37,232 nt of DNA from Batkoa obscura. Taxonomy: Eukaryota; Entomophthoromycota; Entomophthoromycetes; Entomophthorales; Batkoaceae. Below the pieces are notes generated by a model. That model searched no databases and was not told where the DNA came from. It saw only the letters and a program-made list of their open reading frames with translations. A program made the position numbers and the translations under genes. The DNA lies in the NCBI GenBank assembly GCA_030770535.1, contig JASVEC010000170.1, positions 1 through 37,232 of the forward strand, in the 5' to 3' direction. Shown piece after piece: positions 1-9,929 of the stretch (its first letter is position 1; the number at the start of each line of letters is the position of its first letter).

Positions 1-341
1 TTTAAATATGTTTACATGAAAAAATAAAGTAAAACTGTAAGATTTATTTTATGATAGTTAATGGATTGTCATGCTTAGACAATAAATATATGCAATGATA
101 TCTTTTTTGTTAAACTTTGTTAAAAAGTCGTGCAACTTTAAACATTATATAAAAATGGACTAAATGATAGAACAAAAAGATATTCCCATATTTATATTCT
201 TATGTTAATATTATAGCAAAGCTTTAAGAATAGCAAGGATTCTTTGTGCTTATTCTACAACTTAGCATATATCTTTTGATTAGTTATATCGTTGACAATA
301 TACCTAGTCACATTATTTTGTTTTTAGAGAAAGCTTAAATG

Positions 342-1379
342 GAACAGTCAGATATTAGAAAAAGAACAAAAGTAAGAATAATATGTGAGTATTCGATGAT
401 TGAAGTTATCCTTACTCAAAGGGGTCCCCTTTGAACCAGAACAGATGATAAAGACTCTTGATTTTTTTGCAGCAGCTAATGGGTAAAAGTTTGCTAAAAA
501 TTTGAAAGATTATACAAATATTTGTTATTAATTTATTAATTAAAAAACAAATTTAACTATAGTATTAACAATTGATTTATTTGTATATTAATATTACTTA
601 TATTTGAGTCAAGAAAAAACTAATATTTATTTAAATGTACTTAGAAACTCAGCGCGAAATATAATTATTGATATTAATTTTTTACTCTATAAATAACCAT
701 TTGTATTCAACTTGCTTTTTTTGTTTAAAAATTTTACTAATTAGCCTACTCAATAGTACTTGAAAAATGGAAAAAGTGATAAAATCAAAAGAAACATCCC
801 CATATGTTTTATTATAAAGAGTATAATTATCAATAATTTAATTTAGTTTTAAAAAAAATGGTATTTACAATTGTTTTATAAGAAACTAGTCTTATTAAAA
901 ATAGAAATATTATCATAGTCTAACTGATAAATTATATAAAGTGACTATAGTCTTATGAACCAATAGCGATGTAAGTACTGATAAAAAATTTGGGAGGGGT
1001 AACGATACTATATTGGTATATCAAACAGTTAACCATAATAATCCTAATAGAATAATAGTTTTAGTATATTCGCTACGCAAACATTGAATTAACGGCCCTA
1101 CATTGGCCAAAAGTTAGCAGTCTTGAATTTAGGTTTAAATATTTTCGACTACTTATATATTTTAAGCAAGGGCTCCATATTCTTCAAATTGTTTGCAAAG
1201 CTTTTGACCCCATCACTAAGGAGCTCCTGAGCTATAGTAATATACCTATCTCCCTTGTTAGGAGCTTAGTAACTATCACTTCAACTTCTACAATTAATAT
1301 TGAAGTATTTAAAAAGCTAATAAAACTTGACTATTTAAATGTTCAAGATTTAAGGTTAAAAATGGTAATGCAATATTAG
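342..1379 (+). pseudogene. Decayed protein-coding remnant, possibly F-box/LRR
   Basis: Two open segments suggest an old gene. Around 409-481 one frame reads LSLLKGVPFEPEQM and continues to FFAAANG. A second segment, 1065-1379, is open for 104 codons with no early ATG; it contains ELTALHWPKVSSLEF and FDPITKELLSYSN. The mixture of Leu, Trp-Pro and charged residues resembles the irregular leucine-rich repeats of fungal F-box proteins, but no F-box is visible and the family call is a guess. A possible start, ATG at 339 (MEQSDIRKRTK), is followed by a donor-like GTAAGA. A foldback element lies between the two segments at about 700-805. No continuous gene model spans the region, so I treat it as decayed. 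Confidence 0.4.
700..805 (+). mobile_element. Foldback MITE copy 1
   Basis: Degenerate member of the ~100-bp foldback family. The core GTTTAAAAATTTTACTAA and the right arm ending ACATCCCCATATG are clear. The left tip has decayed. It lies inside the decayed gene remnant. Confidence 0.6.
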
Positions 1380-2174
1380 ATTTTATAAATTAAAATTTAA
1401 TTTATTATGTTAAGGCCCAGCTTAAATGGCGTACTTGAATGAAAAACTATTACTAACAACATTGGGCTTAATTTTAAATCTTAAGTAAATATCAGGCTTA
1501 GTATGAATTACAAGTAATAATGTAAATAATTATTCTATAAATTCAGGTTATAAGCCAGATTCAAATTACTTTATATTTAATATTAAGCTAAGGAATACAT
1601 TTGCTACAAGTATAAACAAATACAATAAATAAAAAATGAATTTCTTATATCTGAATAAATTAGAATATAAAGTAATAGTTTTTTTTTTGGAAAATAATTT
1701 TTTTGTATTAGTACTTCATCCCTAATAAATCTATAAAGGGGAGTTTTGCTTATAGAAAATAGCCAATAAAGCACAAAATACAGCTCAATTTAAAGTTTTT
1801 ATTAATGCCATAGTAACTGAAATCACATTACATTACTAAGTGCGTTTAGAATAAGGAATTTTAATTACTATTGTAAAACCGAAAAAGTGGAGATATTATT
1901 GTGTGAGAAAATAATATCAAAAAATACAAGCTAAAATGTTTAAAGGTAAAGGTTTTTTATACACAAAAAGATCTTATTCAAGGTATAGAAAGCTTAATAA
2001 GGGATAATTAAACAGTTGGAGATAGGGGTCAAAAATTAGCAATATCTGCAGAGTATTAATATTAAAGGCAAATAATTATAGGCATGGATCAATACAAAAC
2101 TTATAAAATTATATTCAAAAATCAAATGGTTGGGCCAAGTGCTGGACGTGAATATTGATGGTAAAAGACACAAC
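1380..2174. other. Intergenic, no gene seen
   Basis: AT-rich DNA downstream of the decayed remnant and of the convergent bHLH gene. I see no long open frame, RNA gene or element end. A T-run lies near 1680. Confidence 0.6.
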
Positions 2175-3376
2175 TTATTGTGAATGGCTTTGGTTTTGGG
2201 TGTAACCGTCTTCATCAATACTACCTAAACCTTGAACTTTAGGTAAAAGGTCCAAATCAGTAAATTCCCCTTCAGCTTGCTTTTGGCTAATAAGAGTTTG
2301 AAGCTGGCGAATGTAGTCCACTGATTTACGTAAAATTTGTCCTTTGTTACTCTTGGAATTATCAATTAAAGAGCTTGGGAGAAGAGTACTAAGCTCTTGA
2401 ATTTTCTCATTGATGTTATCACGACGACGTCTTTCAACTACAAAAAATAAATGAGCAACTATTTTTTTTAAATTTTTGATTATAATTACCAGCATTATGA
2501 GATTCTCTGCGACGACGACGTTTTTCCATCATTATTATGTCACTAATTAAAATTTAGATACCGAATACAAATAACTAAAATCAACTTACTGTTTCGCGAG
2601 ATGATCGGGGTCTAGCCCAACTGAGCCTCTAGCAGATCTTGAAGTTGAGTGTGGCCCATCTGGATTTACTCCATGATTATACCACCCAGAGTTTTGAGAA
2701 GCTTGATTTGGTAAAGACATAGAATAATGTCCTTGGTTGGGAGGATTTGATGCAAAATTGATGTATTGATCTATATTATCATTGCTGAAGCTATTTGCAT
2801 GATGTCGATTTACCATTCTTGGATTTGAAAGGGATGGGCGTGGGGATGGGAGTTTGCACCGAAACTCGCGGACAAAGAAGGGTCGCTTTCATTAGAATCA
2901 TAATTAAAATCTTCTGAAATAGGGGATATAATGTTGTGTGGTGAATTATTCAATGATGGTTCTCGAATTCCGTACAAATTTGGGTCGTCCCAGTTATTAA
3001 AACGGGGTGGGCGATGACGATTAATATTTATAGGAGCAACCATAGAAGATGTTGTAACTCCAATACCATCACCATCTGGACCATGGTTATCAAACATGGG
3101 TTCATTCTTTAATGAGTTGGAAAAAGGAGCTACCATATTAGGCATAGATCCAGAGTGTAGTGACAAACGTCTTTGATGATGAGGATGGTGTTGTTGGTGG
3201 TGTTGCTGATAATGGTGTGGGATTGCTTGTCCATTACCTGCAACTTGTGGTCCCATTGCTTGCTGACCTTGTTGCATGTATGGTGGAAAATTACCATAGT
3301 TGTAGAAATTAGGATCATTTGGTGCATTTATGTTATCTCCTGACATACTACGTCCGTTAGGGAAATTATGATTCAT
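2175..3376 (-). CDS. bHLH transcription factor, class B (CACGTG-type)
   Basis: Nuclear DNA-binding protein of about 359 residues. The N-terminal two thirds are low-complexity (Asn, His, Gln, Pro; a His/Gln tract near 3180-3210). The C-terminal bHLH has the basic region [17 protein letters not shown], then helix 1, a loop containing SKSNKG, and helix 2 [11 protein letters not shown]. In the model used, His270, Glu274 and Arg278 occupy the class-B positions 5/9/13, which in USF/MAX/MITF relatives read CACGTG E-boxes. Exons: 2814-3376, 2590-2790, 2490-2542, 2175-2437. The last two introns (47 and 52 nt) have GT/AG ends and split the basic region between Ala272 and Val273. The first junction is uncertain: joining the two frames needs a 23- or 29-nt intron from the GTAAAT at 2813, or a longer one with a weak donor. 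The target genes are unknown. Confidence 0.88.
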
Positions 3377-6300
3377 TTTTGATTATTATTAAAGCTGTTA
3401 ACAGAAAGGGTTCTACCCAAAAAAATAAATTATGTATTAAAAAGTAAATAAGTACACTATAGCACTCAAATGAAAAAAGTCAAACAATATATGAAAAGAC
3501 AATGGATATTCTAAAATTGCAGAAGGTTAATGAATATATTATATTGTTTCAAAGAATATTCAATTTAATTAAGGAATGAAAATCGAATTTTTTGGTTTTA
3601 AAAATATTGCTGGTCAGGCGACTAAAGCACCTTTTTATAGCTTAATATGAATAATAGGACTCAACAAAATATTACTATCCTTAAGATGAGTAGGCTTTTA
3701 TCCTTAGTTAAGCCAATCATTTTAAAAATTACTTATAATTCTCCCAATCATTAACAGTGGATATTAATGTTTCAAAATTATAATAATATTATTGGCTATT
3801 TAAAGGATAAGGGATTCTTTTTTAAACCAACCAACATTTAGTATTTTGTTCTAGGCTGGATACCTTTACTAATTTTAAAAAATGAGCTTAATTCCGGTTT
3901 GTTTCCAAAATATACTGTTTATTTATTCGTACCTTTGAATATTTGCAGGTAACATTATAAAATTTATATAAAATTCTTAAAACCTTTTAACTAAAATAAG
4001 CAAATAATTATCCATTGTTTACATTCATTAGGCTTGGTAATGTTCAAGGTTTATAAAATACCCTCAATGAAATGAATAATATACGAAGGGTGTCTAGTGT
4101 AAATGTGAGTATTATTAATTTCATATCAAACGAGAACACAGATAATCAAGATATAGTATCAGTTATAATTTATTATTAAAATAGATATCCTTAATTAAAT
4201 GAATTGAAAATATAATAATATTAAGTGCATATTTTATCGTAGTAATAAAAATGGTTTAAGCCGTTTTTGAATTCACTCCCCTAATTTAATATATTGACTT
4301 GGGCGAAATTTTATTGAAGAATACCAATATACAATAGGAATATACGACTACTTATTTGATATTAAAATACACAAATTTACATAGTGTTGGTAACTTCTCC
4401 TTAATATTATTCTCAAAATTAAGTACATTTCCTTAATTAAGTAAAATTTCGTACAGCGTGACCCCGCATAATTCCTTAAAGGCTCAAATTTCAAATACTT
4501 TATCAAATTGTTCTTATTTTGGCATTCCTGTCTACTTGTATGACTCAGACTTTGCATAATTGACAATTTAACTAGAAATTTGACAAAATGCTTAAAAAAC
4601 CATTCAACACCACCAAACCACTTTAAAGAAAACTTATAATATATTTTATTTATGGCTTTAAAATAGGAATGAGTATTAAATTTATTTTTAATATAAATGA
4701 CGGCAATGTTCTTTAGTTTCTTGACAAAATTGCTATATCCCCCTAAACCATATTCCTTACTTATATGCTGTACACTAATAATTTCTAATTATCCCTTCAT
4801 ATTATATTCTATGAGTGCTAAAGAATATTTTTAATTTGATTATTAGCTAATAAATTGAATTTAGTTTATAAGAATAATTTTAATTAATTTTCGAAATTAT
4901 AGTAAACTCCAAGGATGAACAGATACTACAAGTAGCTTAGTTTATAATATTGGCCTTCAATAACCTTAAGATTCGTAAAAGTAGTTTTAATAGTTTGCGA
5001 AAAACTACTAATGGAAGTAAATTTATTGATCCTCTTTAAATATATCAAGCTTGATTTTTATATAAAATTACAAATTTGATTATCTCATAGCACATTTTAC
5101 AAAAATTGATGGGCTGCTAACCTCAAAACACATCAAAATAGAAACTCTAATGATTATAGTCACTTAATATTTATTACTTTCCCTCTTATAGTATAATATA
5201 GATGCTAGTCTTAAATGTATTTAAATCTGTTAGCATGCTAACAAAATGCAAACATCATTTTCCTTAATGCCATAACTGATATGTAGTAATAAACCTTTTT
5301 CCAGTTTTTCAAATTCAAAGTCGTACTTATTCTTAATGTAATCGTAAACTAAAGCAGCTGATTATATCGCTAAATTTAATGTCATCATTAATATAAGATG
5401 ATCTTAATGAATTAATTGACTAATATATTATAAAATATTGGAATAACTATGGTTGATGCTAAGTGATATTGAAATCCTGTTTCGTCTATTACGCCCTTAA
5501 ACAAAATGATCCATCTAAATTTCAATTTTATTCTTTTTAATAAACTACCCTTTTAAACCATAACGCTGTAAGGGATTTTGTAGAAATAGACATGTTAAAT
5601 GTCATTTAATCTTTCAATATTTATTAAAAATTATTTTTTGGCTATAAATCGTAATTTAACAAAAAAATAGTGTTATGATTTCAATTAGCTTAACAACGGT
5701 ATTGGGGTATATTTATAAGCAAGTTTACTAATTTTGTTAAATTGTACCTTAACTATCTTGAAGGAAATCGATTAAAAACCCTATAGCAACTACTATCCTA
5801 AAATAAAGAAACTTGTGGCCAAATCAGCTGGTGTATGTCGTAATAAGACATTTATGCTACTTCTTAAAAGACCATCTCAGCATTTTTGTCTCAAACAAAT
5901 TCAGTTTTAGAAACCTACCTTTTGATAGTATATTAGCAATCTAAGCAGATAATAGAAATTCGCTTTTATAAAATAAGGCTTTATTTTGTTTACCTCAATT
6001 TAAATGATCGCATGATGTAGTATAGCAATACAATAAAGCGAAAATAAAGTAAATCAAAGTGATAGTATGTTTTAGTCTCGATTTATTAAATGCTATATTT
6101 TTCTACCGATATAAATCTTTTTATAGTTCACGCTACTAAAATTAAACTGTAAACCACAAAAGTTTTATTTATTCATAGTTTGGGTTTAGTAGTTTTTCTG
6201 TTGAATAAATATTAAAATCCGATTACCTTTTCTTTTGAATGAACACAGGTGTATCATTTTATATACTTTATAAATAATAGTTTAATAATTGATCATCTCT

Positions 6301-7700
6301 TATATTTCTAAAAAGTGAGATTTTTGTTTTATACTTATATATTACTAATTATGATATGCCCTCAATAACTTATAATAATCAATTGTTTGAAAGGATTATT
6401 TCAACTTGATGTTATATAGCTTTTCCCTTATGTTCATGTAATGAGTAATTAAAGTATTTTAAGGCGTTACTGTTTATAGAAAAAATAAAGTTCAATGTAA
6501 ACAATCTAGCATCTGGCAGTAATTATAATCAACACTTTACTATCCCACATTTTATATATTTAATACTACTTTTTACCTCCATCGCTTTCTAAATTAATAA
6601 TATAAATATATTAGTAGCAGTTTATACCACTCTATCAAATCAAAGTTATGGAAACCAAATTAGATATCCTAAAATTTTTGTCTTCTACTTTCTTGGTCTG
6701 ATGAAATATAGCCTAATTACTAGGCGGAAATTGAGTATTGAAAATTAGAGTAGTGTAAACTTTAAGCCATTTTTGTTGAATGAATTTCAGTGTTAATTTT
6801 TTTTATGCAGATTAATTTCATATTAATATAAACCGAACTAAAGTTTCGGGTTTTAGTGTAAATACAAAGGTGAGAAGCTTCAGAATAAATATGAAATATT
6901 TATCCTGAAAATATATTAAAGTAATAATAGTTGTATTGATACATAAGCCTTATAAGTTTTAAGCTTATCTGGTATCCCTTGGTAAGGAATTTTGATGTTA
7001 CAATGTAATACAATCTCATAGTGAAATCATTTTAGTAGAGTTGTATAATAAATGGCTGTATTATTTTATGTTTATACAGCTGTAAATGCTATATTAAATA
7101 ATTTGAAGTAGCTTTAATTTATTGAACTAGGCCTAATTAAAAATTAAAAATTAATATTATCGCTTGTTTAATCCAGAGAGTGACTATTTTTTTAACAAAA
7201 AATGACATAACTTGGAAGCTAATATATTGTTTATGAAGCACAATTTCTATTCTTTAGTTTTAAAGTACAAGACTACATAATTAACTAATACAGATTGGAC
7301 CGAATAGGAACATTTAATTCGGACCGATTGAGGTATTGATCAAGTGATTATCAAATGATAAACCCATTACATATTGCTGATTAATTTTCGGTTCATGTGA
7401 GAAATAATGTTAGATTATTTATAAATTTGTCCTTCTAAGAATAACTTTTATTTTAATAAAATTTAAGTAAAAAACCTATTTTTATATGTTAGTTTTATTT
7501 AAATTATAACCAAATACTCTTTTAAAAAACATAAAAAACATGAACATGTTTTTTTGTTTCATTTCTTTATCGATTTTTATGTAAAGGAGAAATTGAACAA
7601 GTTATTAAATAAATTTTTAAAAAGACATTACCAGATAAGTATTCTATCACTTAAGAAATCAAAGCTCCTGTTATACAAAATTTGTCTTTTGTTAGGAAAA
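3377..7700. other. Long intergenic stretch, no gene recognised
   Basis: About 4.3 kb of AT-rich sequence upstream of the bHLH gene. All frames are densely closed. The longest open frame (4348-4566, minus, 72 codons) has no recognisable motif. A perfect 14-bp palindrome GTTAGCATGCTAAC lies near 5228. No tRNA, rRNA or element ends were recognised. Confidence 0.55.
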
Positions 7701-7761
7701 TAACAATTTATTTCTGTTATAAAAAGTTATTTAATTAATATAAGAAGGAGTTTCTTTATTT

Positions 7762-7838
7762 AAGGACTTTACCAGTAATTTTTTGATTTAGACAACACTT
7801 AAGATAAAAAAAGTGATAAAATTAAAAGAATAGTACTT
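7762..7838 (+). mobile_element. Foldback MITE fragment
   Basis: Eroded copy: TTTACCAGTAATTTTTTGAT followed by AAAAAAAGTGATAAAATTAAAAG matches the core and right arm of the family with many changes. It sits directly beside an inverted, better preserved copy. Confidence 0.45.
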
Positions 7839-7852
7839 TTAATTGCTATATA

Positions 7853-7950
7853 TATGGGGTGTTTTTTTGGCTTCATCACTTTTCTATCTTTTAAGCGCCA
7901 CTTGAACAAGAAAATTGTTAGTGAAATTCTTAAACAAAAATACATTCCCA
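7853..7950 (-). mobile_element. Foldback MITE copy 2
   Basis: Reverse-orientation copy: TATGGGGTGTTTTTTTGGCT at the left, TTTTAAGCGCCACTTGA in the middle, TACATTCCCA at the right. The central AGCGC symmetry and the terminal GGGG/CCC are kept. Confidence 0.75.
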
Positions 7951-8157
7951 ATAATTAACTAATGTTTATTATTTTTTATGTTTTGTTAAGGAGTTTTAAT
8001 ACTATGTTTTAATAAATGTTTATTACTTAAATGAAAAAATATATGCTTACAATTTTTTATCATTATTATAGCTAAAAAACAATACTTTTATAAAAACATT
8101 ATGAAAATAATTAATTAACTAATTATTAGTCAGAATAGTATTATATATATTAATTAT

Positions 8158-8222
8158 TAAGAATTTTACTAGTAGTTTTTCCATTTAAATAAAAAAATAG
8201 AAAAAGTAGTAAAATTGGCTTA
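8158..8222 (+). mobile_element. Foldback MITE fragment
   Basis: Core only: AAGAATTTTACTAGTAGTTT, then TTTCCATTTAAAT and AGAAAAAGTAGTAAAATTGG. Both tips are missing. Confidence 0.45.
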
Positions 8223-8252
8223 TTTAAAAGAAAATTAAAAAACAAATGTTTA

Positions 8253-8702
8253 TGAAATCTGGTACTCAGTGGTTGGAGTCAAAAGCAGCTCTTGGTTGAC
8301 TAGTCGTAAGTCGAAAAGTCTTAGTTTATGTATAACTAAGATAGACCTGGATTATGAATAATAGCATGTAATAAGCTACGAACCATGTAAGACGAATAGA
8401 ATAGACAACACTACTATAAAATCTATGTAAAATACTATTAGAAAGATTTAGTGGCTTTATTAAAGATACAACATCAGAGAATAATTCAACTAAAAAGTTT
8501 CGAGTTACTATGTTCTAAAACCTCTTTTATACTTTAACTATGGATATCAAAACAGGAAGATAATAATGTCCTTTAGAATTATATGACACAAACTCCCATA
8601 GCAAATCAAAATAAAGGCTTAGAGTTGCTTGTGTCTGAACTCGAGAACACAGCTTAAGCGATTGTTATGTCAATCATAGAATTAACAAAGCGATATTTTA
8701 CA
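8253..8702 (+). repeat. ~455-bp dispersed repeat, copy A
   Basis: Non-coding repeat starting TGAAATCTGGTACTCAGTGG and ending GCGATATTTTACA. The same sequence recurs at 27619-28077, 28491-28944 and 29614-30075. The 5' region contains TACTCAGTGGTTGGAGTC, close to a tRNA D-arm (A-box) string, so a tRNA-derived SINE is possible. The TG...CA ends with a short inverted repeat would also suit a solo LTR. It has no open frame and no clear target duplication, and appears older than the other copies. Confidence 0.75.
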
Positions 8703-8802
8703 TACTTAATATAATTTATAAAACTTTTCTGTTCAAAAAAGTGTTTTGATCAAGTTATAAAATTAATAAAAAGTTTTTAATAATTACAAAGACTTAAAAC
8801 TA

Positions 8803-8896
8803 TTGGGATGTATTTTACTTAAATTTTACTAACAATTTTTCCGCTCAAATAGCGCTTAAAAATGGAAAGAGTAATGAAACCAAAAAAACATTCCCA
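8803..8896 (+). mobile_element. Foldback MITE copy 3
   Basis: TTGGGATGTATTTTACTTAA at the left, TTTTACTAACAATTTTTCC, CTCAAATAGCGCTTAAAAAT, and an end at ACATTCCCA. A detached right-arm fragment of another copy (GATGAAATCAAAG to CATCCTCATAT) follows at 8898-8923. Confidence 0.75.
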
Positions 8897-8929
8897 GGTG
8901 ATGAAATCAAAGACATCCTCATATATTCA

Positions 8930-9034
8930 TATGGGAGTGTTTTTTTTGGCTTCATTACTTTTTCTATTTTTTAAGCGCTATTTGAGTGGAAAATTTGTTA
9001 GTAAAATTCTTAAACACAAAAATACATCCCCATA
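8930..9034 (-). mobile_element. Foldback MITE copy 4
   Basis: Full-length inverted copy: TATGGGAGTGTTTTTTTTGG, TTTTTTAAGCGCTATTTGAG, ending ATACATCCCCATA. Read as protein it gives a hydrophobic peptide; that reading recurs at other MITE copies and is not a gene. Confidence 0.8.
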
Positions 9035-9626
9035 TATTAAAAATGGTAAAAACTAAATATTAATTATTAATTATTAAATGTTAATTAAAATCAAGTGTTA
9101 TACTTTTTTAATAATCCCATCTTAGTTATAAACTAAAACAAAACTCCTTTTTCATTTGTATTAAAACTTTTAAAAGTATAATTCGACTACAACTACATTA
9201 GTAAAATTGTTTATATAAAAATGTGATATCTAATTTTCACATTTAAAAAGTTATTAAGAATACATTAGTTTTTAATCTTTAGCCATTTTTTTGTATTTAA
9301 TTTAATCCGCTTTTGCTATACAAAATGCTTCCTATATAATTCTATTAGATATTACTCAATATTTAATAGTATATTTTGACTTTATATCAATTTAAACACT
9401 TTAAGAAAGCTGGATTATTTAGTTTAAATAAAACTTTACAACATAAATATTTATATTTACTATGCCCAATTTAATCGTATTATAGTATTTCTATATAGAC
9501 AAGCTATATCGTGTATCACCATTTGATTCTTATCTATATAAATAATGCTAGGGCCTTGATAATATTAAACCTACCGATATAGCTTTTATAAAAAAGATCA
9601 AAATATAGTAATATTGTTTAAATGCA
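9035..9626. other. Intergenic, no gene seen
   Basis: AT-rich sequence between the MITE cluster and the TIR transposon. No open frame or RNA gene was recognised. Confidence 0.55.
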
Positions 9627-9929
9627 TATGGGGCTGTCCTAATTGGTTTCAGAATCTACTTAGAAATTAATCCAAATTTAAAATTTCAAGTTTGTGTCCA
9701 ATATAACGGTTAAATCTAAAAAGCCTAAAATTAAATGTCTCTATTTAAGACTTATTTTAATTGTTTCCTTTTCTTAAATAGCTAATTTTTCTAACTATAT
9801 ATTTTATGTTAGTTCTGTTAGATATTTAACAGATATATAATATATAACTATATGATTATATAATTATATAAATACATAATTATATAAACATAGTTATTTG
9901 ACTTTATTTTTTGTTGAAATAAAAATAAA

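Noticed and set aside
4348-4566. 72-codon open frame on the minus strand
   Set aside because: No family motif, no homologous copy in the window, and composition like the surrounding AT-rich DNA.
5228-5241. Perfect 14-bp palindrome GTTAGCATGCTAAC
   Set aside because: Single occurrence in gene-free DNA with no neighbouring motif; could be chance.
7280-7335. Inverted GGACCGAAT / ATTCGGACC near 7292-7325
   Set aside because: Short and imperfect, with no element ends or duplications beside it.
8256-8325. Possible tRNA gene at the start of the 455-bp repeat
   Set aside because: The D-arm string is good but no anticodon or acceptor stem forms, the T-arm string lacks a base, and the segment is repeated as part of a longer element.
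8862-9056. A recurring small hydrophobic protein (FFLASLLFLFFKRYLSGK-like) also readable at 13114-13308, 26585-26773 and 30560-30775
   Set aside because: All four open frames coincide with MITE copies read in one direction; the peptide is a by-product of the repeat and its ends differ each time.
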